64,000 nucleotides of DNA from JAEZJZ01 sp050949055 (GTDB lineage: Bacteria > Bacillota > UBA994 > UBA5500): the NCBI GenBank assembly GCA_050949055.1, contig JBMNFA010000008.1, forward strand, positions 1-64,000, in the 5' to 3' direction. Of this stretch, positions 1-7,851 are shown in pieces. Position 1 is the first letter of the stretch. Every line of letters begins with the position of its first letter. The notes under the pieces were generated by a model that made no database searches, had not been told where the DNA came from, and saw nothing but the letters and a program-made list of their open reading frames with translations. The translations under genes and the position numbers were made by a program.

Positions 1-197
1 GTTCCAACAGGCTTTCCCAGCCGCGAAGCGCCCAACTCGTTTTCCACTACCACTCTTGTGATCGACCCACCGGGGAATTCCTCGGTGGTCACTCGTACAC
101 CCTGTTGCTCGGACTGAGTGCCGATTGTTGCCTCGTGAGCCTCCAGAGCCAAGTCAGTATGCACGGATAAGGGGCAGCGGTGGCCTCGGATGCTCAT
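1..197 (-). CDS. gpr: Germination protease GPR, N-terminal part (cut by window edge)
   Basis: GPR is the aspartic-type endoprotease that degrades small acid-soluble spore proteins at germination. Reading the minus strand from ATG at 197, after the Shine-Dalgarno-like AGGTGA, gives a short leader and then HTDLALEAHEA. This matches the conserved RTDLAVEA-type region just after the GPR propeptide. It continues as GVRVTTEEFPGG and ENELGASRLGKPVGT, the usual GPR pattern (RVxxxNxxGAxxLGKPxGT). The reading frame is open to the window edge, so about 65 residues are visible and the active site is outside. The start lies 8 bases after the stop of the holin-like gene, so the two are probably co-transcribed. 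A gpr gene beside rpsT and holA is a common order in spore formers, which supports the call. The first eleven residues would be the autoprocessed propeptide. Confidence 0.85.
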   Translation of the reverse strand, partial: MSIRGHRCPLSVHTDLALEAHEATIGTQSEQQGVRVTTEEFPGGSITRVVVENELGASRLGKPVG

Positions 198-205
198 GGC
201 AGGTT

Positions 206-532
206 TCACCTAATTTCTGTCGGCACTACCGCATCTATCAGACCAATGACGAACGATGCCAACAAAGAGCCCAAAATGCCAACGCGGAACCCTGGGACAA
301 ACCAACCGGCTACATAGATAACGACAGCCGCTACGATAAATCCAACCCAGCCTCGGCTGCGAGGAGAAATGTGTCCTCCAAACAGCGTTTCCGCCAACCA
401 GCCCAGTGCGGCGATTACCAATGCGGCGATGATGGCAGTCGTAAACCCTGTCACCTGAACACCTGGCAGCAGGAACCCAACGAACATCAACACCAATGCA
501 GAGACAATAAACCTGACGATTGCTCCTAACAT
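206..532 (-). CDS. Phage-holin-family small membrane protein
   Basis: A 108-residue integral membrane protein with about four hydrophobic segments, arranged as two similar halves. Each half carries a FLLPGV / WFVPGF turn followed by GF or GI and a hydrophobic helix. This is the pattern of the phage holin 4-type (YvlD-like) family found in many bacterial chromosomes. ATG at 532 is chosen because AGGAGG sits 7 to 12 bases upstream and because the longer upstream reading frame has no family resemblance. It lies immediately upstream of gpr. Despite the family name there are no phage genes nearby, and a lysis role should not be assumed. Its actual function is unknown. A spore or envelope role is only suggested by the neighbour. 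Confidence 0.75.
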   Translation of the reverse strand: MLGAIVRFIVSALVLMFVGFLLPGVQVTGFTTAIIAALVIAALGWLAETLFGGHISPRSRGWVGFIVAAVVIYVAGWFVPGFRVGILGSLLASFVIGLIDAVVPTEIR

Positions 533-685
533 CTTGCCACCTCCTCGGTTTTCTGCTAAAATTTGATGGACGTTTTTAGTCTGTCCGCACGCCCTTCGCC
601 GTATTCCCGACACGGTGGAGGTTTGCCGCGTCTCAGGTTGCATCACCATAGACCCCGTGGTAGAATGACCAAGGAGGTGAATCAT

Positions 686-949
686 GTGCCTAACATCAAG
701 TCCGCAATCAAGCGTGTTAAAATCACGGCTAAGCGTACCGCGCGCAACCGCCATGTTAAGTCAACGGTCCGCACAGCTATCCGTAGTTTCCGCTCATCGT
801 TGGAAACCGGCGATGCAGAGATGAAGCTGCGCACTGCTGTTCGTGAAATCGATAAAGCTGTCAGTAAGGGCGTTTTGCATCGGAATACGGGTGCTCGCAA
901 GAAGTCTCGTCTGATGAAGCAGCTAAACAAGCTGCAGGAAGCAAAGTAA
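686..949 (+). CDS. rpsT: 30S ribosomal protein S20
   Basis: An 87-residue, Lys/Arg-rich protein starting PNIKSAIKRVK, with TARNRHVKSTVRT and a C-terminal HRNTGARKKSRLMKQLN. This is the full-length S20 pattern. S20 binds 16S rRNA early in 30S assembly. GTG at 686 is the start: AAGGAGGTGA lies just upstream, and the reading frame extending to 563 does not resemble S20. It is transcribed opposite to holA and to the gpr operon and has its own terminator. S20 genes are often autoregulated, but no leader structure was resolved here. Confidence 0.97.
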   Translation: MPNIKSAIKRVKITAKRTARNRHVKSTVRTAIRSFRSSLETGDAEMKLRTAVREIDKAVSKGVLHRNTGARKKSRLMKQLNKLQEAK

Positions 950-961
950 TAGCGAATAGAA

Positions 962-987
962 AACACCTGCTATGCAGGTGTTTTTTT
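962..987. terminator. Intrinsic terminator between rpsT and holA
   Basis: A hairpin (ACACCTGC, loop TATG, GCAGGTGT) is followed by seven T on the plus strand, just after rpsT. On the minus strand the same stem is followed by TTTTC, so it may also stop holA transcripts. Confidence 0.9.
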
Positions 988-1063
988 GCACAGGCGGTCT
1001 GCACTGTCAGTTTGATCCCGGAGCGCAAACACTGGTCCATTTGCTTCATAGGTAACTGCGCCT

Positions 1064-2092
1064 TCATGCCTGTGCCAAATTCAACAACAGCTGGTCCAGT
1101 GCTCGCCGGTCTGTCAGTTGCCCTGTCTTGATCGCTTCGTCCATAGCCAGACAATCTGACACTGCCCGACGCAGAGCCGCAGCCGTCCACTGCTTCGCCT
1201 GAACGACGCATTTTCCAGCGGGGTAGCGGTGAATGCCTAAAGTCGCTGCAGCCTGTTGGTCGCTCGCCCCGCGATCCAGTTCTTCACGGGCTGATAACAA
1301 GAGGCGCATCTGCCTGCTGATCATGCTGAGGATGTAAAGGGGGGCCTGCCCTTCCATCTGCAGCTGGTCCAATAGATGTAATGCCTGTTGCAGTCTGCGT
1401 TGGCCGACGGCGTCAACCAAATCGAAGATGCTGGTTTCCGGGTTCTTGCGCACCAAATGCCACACGTCTTCCCGTTGCAGCGGTTGACCAGCTGCGTAGG
1501 CGATCAGCTTTTCCACTTCCAAGCGCAAAACTCCCAAGCTGCTACCAGCTTGTTCAACCACCTGCCTGCCCAAGCCCCGATGGGGTACGCCACCTCTTCG
1601 CAGGCGGTCATCAACCCAGCGGGCAGCCTCCGCGGCAGTCAAGGGAGAGAATTCGTAGGCTCTCTTGTCCTCCAGCAGCTGCTTGACTAGCTTCAGCCGC
1701 TTATCCACCTGTGGTGCCAAGAAGACGGCGCAGCTATCTTCCGGCCACTCTGCGAACAGCCGAGTCAGCTGGGCAGAGACTTCCTGCGTCCTAACTAGAA
1801 AGCCAGGCTGATCCACCACTACTAAGCAACGGCTGCCAAACATGGGCGGAGTTTGTAGGGCGGACATCAACTCGCCATCGGTCATCTTGCGTCCATCTAG
1901 CCGGCGATAGTTGAGGGCGCGCGTCTCCGCCGGCAGCAATCGTTCCACCAAAAGCTCCACCAGGCTTTCGGCTAGTGCCTGTTCTTCACCATACAGTAGA
2001 TACAGGTTGGCCAACTTCCCCTGTCTGATCTCTGCGGCCAGTTGGCGATAGTTGTCCAGGGCTGTCGCCTTCACCTGCCACTCCCCCTCCAT
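1064..2092 (-). CDS. holA: DNA polymerase III subunit delta
   Basis: HolA is the clamp-loader subunit that opens the beta sliding clamp. The 342-residue length is typical. The N-terminal stretch NLYLLYGEEQALAES is the delta signature, and the central EFSPLTAAEAARWVDDRLR and C-terminal LLLSAREELDRGAS regions also fit. The start at 2092 overlaps the last 22 bases of comEC, so the two are translationally close and transcribed together. The comEC-holA-rpsT order is common in Bacillota. A later start at VKATALDNYRQ would also be possible; the upstream ATG is used because no better-placed alternative stands out. Confidence 0.93.
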   Translation of the reverse strand: MEGEWQVKATALDNYRQLAAEIRQGKLANLYLLYGEEQALAESLVELLVERLLPAETRALNYRRLDGRKMTDGELMSALQTPPMFGSRCLVVVDQPGFLVRTQEVSAQLTRLFAEWPEDSCAVFLAPQVDKRLKLVKQLLEDKRAYEFSPLTAAEAARWVDDRLRRGGVPHRGLGRQVVEQAGSSLGVLRLEVEKLIAYAAGQPLQREDVWHLVRKNPETSIFDLVDAVGQRRLQQALHLLDQLQMEGQAPLYILSMISRQMRLLLSAREELDRGASDQQAAATLGIHRYPAGKCVVQAKQWTAAALRRAVSDCLAMDEAIKTGQLTDRRALDQLLLNLAQA

Positions 2093-4302
2093 TCTCTCAC
2101 TCGATAGCGGCGTAGGTCAGTCCAAACCGAAATGGCTCCTGAATGATCCGTGCGCAAAACGCGGCCTGAGTACCGGTGCAACCGCATCAGCGCTGCTGGC
2201 GCCGGGTGACCGTAGCGATTGGCCCCAGTGGAAATGATGCTCACTGTTGGCCTGAGCGCACTCAACCACTGTTCGTGACTGCTGCCGGCGCTGCCATGGT
2301 GGGCCACCAACAGAATATCGAGGGGCTGCTTCACCCTTGGCAAAACGGCAGCCTCCGTGTAGCTGCCAATATCCCCTGGCAGCAATACCTGCAGATTAGG
2401 CCAGGATAGCTGCAACACCAGTGAGTCCTCGTTGGGCGACTGAGCGAGTGCAGCAGTCGGATGCAGCACCGATATGCGCAGTGCCTGCTCGACTAAGGAG
2501 TCTCCCGCCCACAAGGTGTCCACAGGGACATCAAACGTCTCCGCCAGCATCGTCAGCTCGCCGTACCAATCCTGTTTATCGGCCAGATGGGATACGTAGA
2601 TCTGTTCGACCGAAAAGGCTTCCAGCACCGCCCGGAGGCCACAGACATGGTCGTGATCGAAGTGCGAAAGAAAGATGCCGCCCACACTCAGCGTGCCTTG
2701 ATGACGCAGATAGGGAACGATGATGTTTTCGCCAACCCTATCGCCTGCTCCACCCACATCAAATAGGAGGGCTTTGCCTCCAGGCAAGTGTAACACAGTA
2801 CTGACACCCTGTCCTACTGAGAGCACGGACAATTGGTAGCGATTCAGCACAAACCGGGACAGCGGTTGCCAGGAGAGTGCCAGCAGTATCACCGTCAACC
2901 AGCCGGTGAACAGCCATGCTCGCTGGCGTGGACTCTGTAGCCGCCAAAGTAAGAAGAGTAGCACCACAGCCAACATCACCAAAGGGACTGGGGGCTGACC
3001 CGTACTGAAACTCATGGCCGGGATCTCCGCCAACCAATCCACCAAACGCAGTATCGCCTGATACAAGCAAGCGATAACCCCCGCAAACAACGGTGCACAA
3101 CACAAATACAGCACTCCCACAGCCAACAACACAGGAAACATAGGGATCAGCAGCAGGTTGGAAAAAATGGCTAGCGGGGTAAGGAGGTAGAAATGGTAGA
3201 GTACAAGGGGCAAAGTGGCGGCTTGGGCAGCCAACGCGGCGATGACCACCTGGGCCAATCTTCTGGGCAGGAAATGCAGGTGCCGCGCGACCAGCGGGCT
3301 GAGAGCCAGCACCCCCCAAGCCGCCGCAAAAGAAAGCTGCCAGCCTGCGTCGAAGAGGAACCAAGGATTGTAAATCAACAGCAAAATGGCTGCAGCAGCC
3401 AAGGCACTTTGCCAATCCCTCAGCCGCTTGGTAACCGTAGCCAGAATGCCGATCAGGCACATCACGATCGCCCTCCAGACTGAAGGACGTGGACCGACCA
3501 GGCAACCGTAAGCGACCAACAGAATGGCACTGCTGATGGGGTACCAGCGTCGCGGCAACCTGACCAATCCAAGCAGCCCAACCAGCAGGCCCAATAGCAG
3601 ACCCACATGCAACCCCGAAACCGCCAATAGATGTGCCACTCCCGCCTGCCGCCAGGACAATGCCCAATCCCCTGCCGGTCGCCCCAACAACAATGTCGCC
3701 AACAGTTCGCCGGCGGTTCCCGGCAGCGAGAGTGCACGCTTCTCCAGCGAGGAGCGCAGCTGCCACCGTGGCAATCCTCTCTCCTGTACCAGACGCAGGC
3801 CCTGGCTATCGGGCAGGAAAGCGGTTGCCAACACCCCCTGTCGTCGTTGATAAGCATGGTAGTTGAATTCGCCAGGGTTCATCGGCAACGCCGGCTGCTG
3901 CCAATCGACCTCTCCCTGCAACACATCCCCCGGCAAGAAGCCGCTCTCCCCCTGAAGGTAGATCACAGCGTTGACTCTATTCCAACTAGGAACCCTGCGG
4001 CCAGACAGGGTGCGCACTGAGACCGTCATGCTGGTCCATTCGCCGCTTCGTTGCACCTGCCGCACAGTGAAAGAACTATCAACCTTACCGTAGGAACCAG
4101 GCCATACCGGGGACATCACCAACAGCCAGACCACGCCGCCAAGGGCCCAGCCTGCGTAGGCAAGCCATCCGCGCCAACGGGCCAAGGCAATAGCCGACAA
4201 ACAAACGCCGGCAGCACAGACAGCAGCCCAAAAGCCAAGCATTTCGGCTAAAGCGATACCAGCGGCCAGGCTACAGGCAATTTTGGGCAATGGACGGCGC
4301 AT
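2071..4302 (-). CDS. comEC: DNA internalization competence protein ComEC/Rec2
   Basis: This 743-residue membrane protein should form the channel that takes up single-stranded transforming DNA. The N-terminal third has several transmembrane helices and the DUF4131-like soluble part. The middle is the competence domain, with HLLAVSGLHVGLLLGLL near residue 230 and many helices. The C-terminal part is a metallo-beta-lactamase-like domain with LSHFDHDHVCGL and VAHHGSAGSSHEQWL. It overlaps holA downstream. Unusually, comEA is not directly upstream: sleB, ypeB and a small gene separate them. Presence of both genes suggests competence potential, but no pilus genes are in the window. Confidence 0.95.
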   Translation of the reverse strand: MRRPLPKIACSLAAGIALAEMLGFWAAVCAAGVCLSAIALARWRGWLAYAGWALGGVVWLLVMSPVWPGSYGKVDSSFTVRQVQRSGEWTSMTVSVRTLSGRRVPSWNRVNAVIYLQGESGFLPGDVLQGEVDWQQPALPMNPGEFNYHAYQRRQGVLATAFLPDSQGLRLVQERGLPRWQLRSSLEKRALSLPGTAGELLATLLLGRPAGDWALSWRQAGVAHLLAVSGLHVGLLLGLLVGLLGLVRLPRRWYPISSAILLVAYGCLVGPRPSVWRAIVMCLIGILATVTKRLRDWQSALAAAAILLLIYNPWFLFDAGWQLSFAAAWGVLALSPLVARHLHFLPRRLAQVVIAALAAQAATLPLVLYHFYLLTPLAIFSNLLLIPMFPVLLAVGVLYLCCAPLFAGVIACLYQAILRLVDWLAEIPAMSFSTGQPPVPLVMLAVVLLFLLWRLQSPRQRAWLFTGWLTVILLALSWQPLSRFVLNRYQLSVLSVGQGVSTVLHLPGGKALLFDVGGAGDRVGENIIVPYLRHQGTLSVGGIFLSHFDHDHVCGLRAVLEAFSVEQIYVSHLADKQDWYGELTMLAETFDVPVDTLWAGDSLVEQALRISVLHPTAALAQSPNEDSLVLQLSWPNLQVLLPGDIGSYTEAAVLPRVKQPLDILLVAHHGSAGSSHEQWLSALRPTVSIISTGANRYGHPAPAALMRLHRYSGRVLRTDHSGAISVWTDLRRYRVREWRGSGR

Positions 4303-4383
4303 TCCGAGGCCTCCCCTGATCGGGTTTGGGTATTAGTTCCCCAACAGATACCCAGCTTCCTGCAGGGAGAGCAGTAGACTTTG

Positions 4384-4423
4384 ATTGAGGCAGCCAATGC
4401 GCCTGTCGCGCGCACCAGCCTGG
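4384..4423. repeat. Copy 1 of a short dispersed repeat
   Basis: Begins ATTGAGGCAGCCAATGCGCC, then GCGCGCAC and AGCCTG. Nearly the same sequence occurs at 53704-53742, and a shorter piece (GCGCGCACAGCCTGAC) near 27995. It lies in the 223-base gap between comEC and ypeB. Confidence 0.7.
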
Positions 4424-4460
4424 CCTACATCGTCTCTGACCGCTCTTCGGGCTTCGTAAG

Positions 4461-4493
4461 AGAAAACAGGGAGAGACTGCCGTCTTCTCCCTG
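4461..4493 (-). terminator. Intrinsic terminator after ypeB
   Basis: On the minus strand CAGGGAGA and TCTCCCTG form a stem with a loop of about 11 bases, followed by TTTTCTCTT, about 33 bases after the ypeB stop. Confidence 0.7.
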
Positions 4494-4525
4494 CCTGTCC
4501 GTTACCATCGATCTATGCCACTCGC

Positions 4526-5911
4526 TCAACGCATGGTAGCGGGTTCAGCCAGGGCTGCCTGTACGGGCAGACTGGCCGCATCCAGCCGCACAATTTGCAC
4601 TTCCTCGCCATCCTGAGCATCGATGTAAACCAGGAAGCCGCCTTCCATATTGCGGCTGACCGGGATCTCGTACACCAGAGCCTCCTCAGCGCGAGCGTTG
4701 AAGATCACTGCCATTTGAGCTGGCCCAACTTGCTGCAAACCGCTGGCCAGCTTGCTCAATGCTTGCTGCAAAGAGACCTGCGGCTCTGGCAGTTGCCGTT
4801 GTTCGCGATGATAGGCCACGTATCCATTGCCCTCAAAACCGATTACCGAACCATCATCGCTAGCCACCCTCAAGCGCAACAGGTCTGGATAGACCAACAC
4901 TCCGTCCTGTTCATACACGAAGGCAAACAAAACCGAACCCTGGTACTCATGCAGCCCAATCAGCTGTAGATTGTGGTATCCCCTGCGGCGCAGCCAGGCC
5001 GAGGCTTGTTGGCTGAGGGCAGCGGCAGGTACCTGCACGGCAGTAGGGACCCGATTGTCCAGCATCCAAAACACTTTGCCGCCCCGCTCGGTTACCTCCA
5101 CAGTTATTCGGCGGTCCCCTTCGTTAGGAGTGAAGACGAAACGATAGGTGGGAATCGGGCCGCCGGTGAGTTCGCTGGAGACCAACAAATAGGCATTCTT
5201 GTCCCCAGGAGAGAGAAACCAACGCGCAATATCCAGTGCTTCTTCTTGTGTTACCTTCTCCCCTGTCAGGGCGGTCGGTGGGGGCTGTGCCACGCCGATA
5301 CGCTGGTCCAGCGCGACTTCCGGGAACTCTTGCACCTCTTTATTCACCAACTGGAATCCGTTGACTACCGTGTTGTCCCTCACTTCGTCTTCCCGTCTGG
5401 CCTTGACTAAAGCTTTTTGCACATCTGTCCAAAGAATATTCTGTTGCAGGATATTCGCCTGCAGCGAAGCCAATTGGTCGCCGATTTTGGCAGCAGACTG
5501 CTGTAACTGCGCCACCCTTGCCCTCTCCTCATCTGACAGACCGGCCCCTTTAGTGACCAAGGAAAAGACGTAGTCGCCGACTTGACTGAGATAGGCCTCA
5601 CTCTCGTCCAGAGGCACCAGCCCTAGAGGGAGTTGTCCCACGTTTTCCTGGGCAGCGTACACCTGTCGCCAAACGGTGGCCAAGCTCTGCATCTGCTGAT
5701 TGAGGCCTCCGGCCGCGCTGAGCATAGCCAGCTCATTTTCTACCGTCCTAATGTTCCAAACCAATTCGTGAAATGCACGCTGATAGCTATTCTCCAACTG
5801 CACTGTCAGCAGCCGCTGCAAACGAAGTTGCTCATACCCCCACCAGAGGCTGATTGCCAACAACAGTGCCAGCGCCAAGGGGATCCCCCAGCGTGTCCTG
5901 AAGCGCCGCAT
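4526..5911 (-). CDS. ypeB: Germination protein YpeB
   Basis: YpeB is required to localize and stabilize SleB in the spore. The 461-residue length is typical. There is one N-terminal membrane anchor (about residues 11-29). A helical region with ELVWNIRTVENELAML and LATVWRQVYAAQENVGQLP motifs matches the YpeB N-terminal domain. The C-terminal half contains PepSY-like repeats (EALDIARWFLSPG, EGNGYVAYHRE and a final GGFLVYIDAQDGEE). It follows sleB by 25 bases, which is the canonical sleB-ypeB operon of spore formers. Expression in the forespore would be expected, but I could not identify a convincing sigma-G promoter. Confidence 0.95.
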   Translation of the reverse strand: MRRFRTRWGIPLALALLLAISLWWGYEQLRLQRLLTVQLENSYQRAFHELVWNIRTVENELAMLSAAGGLNQQMQSLATVWRQVYAAQENVGQLPLGLVPLDESEAYLSQVGDYVFSLVTKGAGLSDEERARVAQLQQSAAKIGDQLASLQANILQQNILWTDVQKALVKARREDEVRDNTVVNGFQLVNKEVQEFPEVALDQRIGVAQPPPTALTGEKVTQEEALDIARWFLSPGDKNAYLLVSSELTGGPIPTYRFVFTPNEGDRRITVEVTERGGKVFWMLDNRVPTAVQVPAAALSQQASAWLRRRGYHNLQLIGLHEYQGSVLFAFVYEQDGVLVYPDLLRLRVASDDGSVIGFEGNGYVAYHREQRQLPEPQVSLQQALSKLASGLQQVGPAQMAVIFNARAEEALVYEIPVSRNMEGGFLVYIDAQDGEEVQIVRLDAASLPVQAALAEPATMR

Positions 5912-5936
5912 CTAACCACCTCCCAGTCAAATACCG

Positions 5937-6635
5937 TTATCTGCAGAACCGATGCCTCCCGATGGTCATGATATAGGGTCGGGACCAGATCCATGGCGAA
6001 GTCGCTGTAGCTGGATTGAAGTAGTAAAGGGCTCCGTAGGTCGGATCCCATCCGTCCAACGCCAGTTGGGCCGCCTTATATGCCGTCTGGTCTGGCTGCA
6101 GGTAAAACTGGCCGTCAGCCACTGCTGTGAACGCACGGGGTTCGAAGATGACCCCTGATATGGTATTGGGAAACAGAGGGCTGCGAACGCGGTTCAACAC
6201 GACCGCTGCGATGGCCACCTGTCCCTCCAGGGGCTCCCCTCTGGCTTCACCATAGATTATTTTGGCCAGTAGGTGTAGGTCGCCAGAGCTGGTAACACCG
6301 GTGGAAGCGACAGCTGGCGTCTTATTCACTGCTGGTGGTGCACCAACTTTGGGGCTAAATCCGAGAGCCCGATAGGTGCTCGCATCCACATTGCCAGTGA
6401 CATTTAGCCCATTGCGTGACTGAAACAGTCGCACCGCCTGAAATGTCTTGGCACCATAGACTCCATCTGCACCGCCTTGCATGTAGCCCCAGCGAATCAG
6501 CCGCAATTGCACCTGATACACATCGTTACCCGTGTTCCCCCAATATAGGTTCCTTTCGCCCACCGCTGCTGCAGAGCTGGCCAACAGGCTACTGAGGGCA
6601 AGCACCATTAGAAAAGTCAGCAATCGTTTGGTCAT
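5937..6635 (-). CDS. sleB: Spore cortex-lytic enzyme SleB
   Basis: SleB is a lytic transglycosylase that cleaves muramic-lactam-containing cortex during germination. The 232-residue protein has a signal peptide (about residues 1-24), a peptidoglycan-binding repeat with GNDVYQVQLRLIRWGY and DGVYGAKTFQAVRLFQ (30-90), a linker, and the Hydrolase_2 catalytic domain. The domain starts LLAKIIYGEARGEP; Glu130 is the likely catalytic residue. It ends WIWSRPYIMTIGRHRFCR. ATG at 6635 is chosen because GAGGAGGGG precedes it and the signal peptide then begins correctly. Its partner ypeB follows directly. A second SleB-type gene lies at 63370. Confidence 0.96.
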   Translation of the reverse strand: MTKRLLTFLMVLALSSLLASSAAAVGERNLYWGNTGNDVYQVQLRLIRWGYMQGGADGVYGAKTFQAVRLFQSRNGLNVTGNVDASTYRALGFSPKVGAPPAVNKTPAVASTGVTSSGDLHLLAKIIYGEARGEPLEGQVAIAAVVLNRVRSPLFPNTISGVIFEPRAFTAVADGQFYLQPDQTAYKAAQLALDGWDPTYGALYYFNPATATSPWIWSRPYIMTIGRHRFCR

Positions 6636-6791
6636 CTGTCCCCTCCTCAGTCGGTACTTGCTGATTGTTGCTGAGCGAAACAACACGAAACATGCTGTGG
6701 CAAACACTCAGTTTATTGTCTCCAGAGGGGAAAGCAGGATATGTGACCCAAACAATGGAAGCGAAAGGTGGCACATCGTTTGGCTTTCGAG

Positions 6792-6829
6792 GAAAATGAA
6801 GATGAGCCCAGTTAGGTTCCGGGCTCATC
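6792..6829 (-). terminator. Intrinsic terminator after the small Cys protein
   Basis: A nine-pair stem (GATGAGCCC / GGGCTCATC) is followed on the minus strand by TTCATTTTCC. It separates the 66-residue gene from sleB. Confidence 0.65.
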
Positions 6830-6854
6830 AGTAGGATCTGGTGGGCATGAAGAC

Positions 6855-7055
6855 TCAAGCTCTACCCTCTTGCCTTTCGCGCTGGTATATCTCGCACTCG
6901 CCGCCTTGCCAATGGATGCAGAAATCGCAACGCCGGATAGCCTCGCCTCCGACCGCATAAGTCAATTGACCACCGTCTGAATAATACTCAGTATCAAACT
7001 CCTGACACTCTTCCGCTATGGCTTTCAGTTCCGCGGGCGTAGTCACGTCACTCAC
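6855..7055 (-). CDS. Small cysteine-containing protein, unknown function
   Basis: A 66-residue acidic soluble protein. The C-terminal part contains RRCDFCIHWQGGECEIY, so four cysteines in all with a CxxC...C pattern. It resembles the CTHWMGGMC module of the DUF1540-type protein at 42539 and may be a distant relative that binds a metal or forms disulfides. The GTG start at 7055 is supported by GGAGGTG 9 bases upstream; the ATG inside that site leads to an immediate stop. It has its own terminator. I do not recognise a named family. Confidence 0.65.
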   Translation of the reverse strand: MSDVTTPAELKAIAEECQEFDTEYYSDGGQLTYAVGGEAIRRCDFCIHWQGGECEIYQRERQEGRA

Positions 7056-7186
7056 TAGCCATCACCTCCATCAGCAACGTGCGAACAACACAAAGCGAGC
7101 GTAGCGAAGCAACCATCTGCTTGCACCGCGACCGGTTGCTGCGTTTGCGATCTAGTATGTCACCAAATGCAGAAGTTTAGGCAAGG

Positions 7187-7735
7187 CTACTTCACGGCAA
7201 CCAAGTGTCTGAATTTGGACAAGGTAGCTTCCCCGATACCTGGAACCTGGAGCAACTGTTCAATGCTGGCGAAGGCACCATTTTGCTGGCGGTAATCGAC
7301 AATCGCCTGCGCCTTAGCCGGGCCTATGTAGGGCAATAGCTCCAGTTCGGCCACACTGGCGCTGTTGATGTCGAGCAGTTGTGGCCCAGAAGCTGAGGGC
7401 AGCTCTGTGGCACCCGCTGCTGGAGCAGCGGCAGTCTGCACGACCACCTGCTCACCGTCAAACAACGGTTTGGCCAAATTGAGCTGCCCGAGCACCGCAT
7501 CAGCTAGGGTACCTCCAGCACTGGAAAGCGCATCGGCAACTCTTGATCCGGCCGGCAGACTGTACACACCGGGTTGCTGGACAGCCCCCAAGACATGCAC
7601 CTGGAGCAGGCGCTCGCTGGGTTCAGGCGACCACTGGCTTAGTAAGCGCCTGTTCTCCAGAAGCATCCAGACATTTGCCGCCAGGGAGAGCACCAGACAG
7701 ACTGTCAGAATACTTACCAAGTAGCGTCGCACCAT
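7187..7735 (-). CDS. comEA: Competence protein ComEA (DNA receptor)
   Basis: ComEA is the membrane-anchored receptor that binds double-stranded DNA before uptake by ComEC. The 182 residues comprise one N-terminal membrane segment (about 5-25), an SLBB-like domain (VHVLGAVQQPGVYSLPAGSR) and a C-terminal helix-hairpin-helix pair. The pair reads LLDINSASVAELELLPYIG and EQLLQVPGIGEATLSKF, the usual ComEA arrangement. ATG at 7735 is used because GAGAGGTG precedes it and the longer frame adds no family sequence. It lies downstream of the phoPR-like pair and is separated from comEC by about 2.9 kb of other genes. Confidence 0.93.
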   Translation of the reverse strand: MVRRYLVSILTVCLVLSLAANVWMLLENRRLLSQWSPEPSERLLQVHVLGAVQQPGVYSLPAGSRVADALSSAGGTLADAVLGQLNLAKPLFDGEQVVVQTAAAPAAGATELPSASGPQLLDINSASVAELELLPYIGPAKAQAIVDYRQQNGAFASIEQLLQVPGIGEATLSKFRHLVAVK

Positions 7736-7851
7736 TTGCCACACCTCTCTCAGCAGCGCGCCTCTGGTCAACGGCGCGCAGGTCATTTACTGAAGAGATT
7801 ATTTGACCAGACAGTTGCGCAATCCTGCTAGGCTGCAAGAGTTTCCCTTGT

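Noticed and set aside
206..532. Prophage remnant suggested by the holin-family gene
   Set aside because: No other phage genes are present; this family is widespread in chromosomes and the neighbours are housekeeping and spore genes.
2759..3766. Long minus-strand open frame of 335 codons inside comEC
   Set aside because: It overlaps comEC in another phase and has no family content; comEC is certain there.
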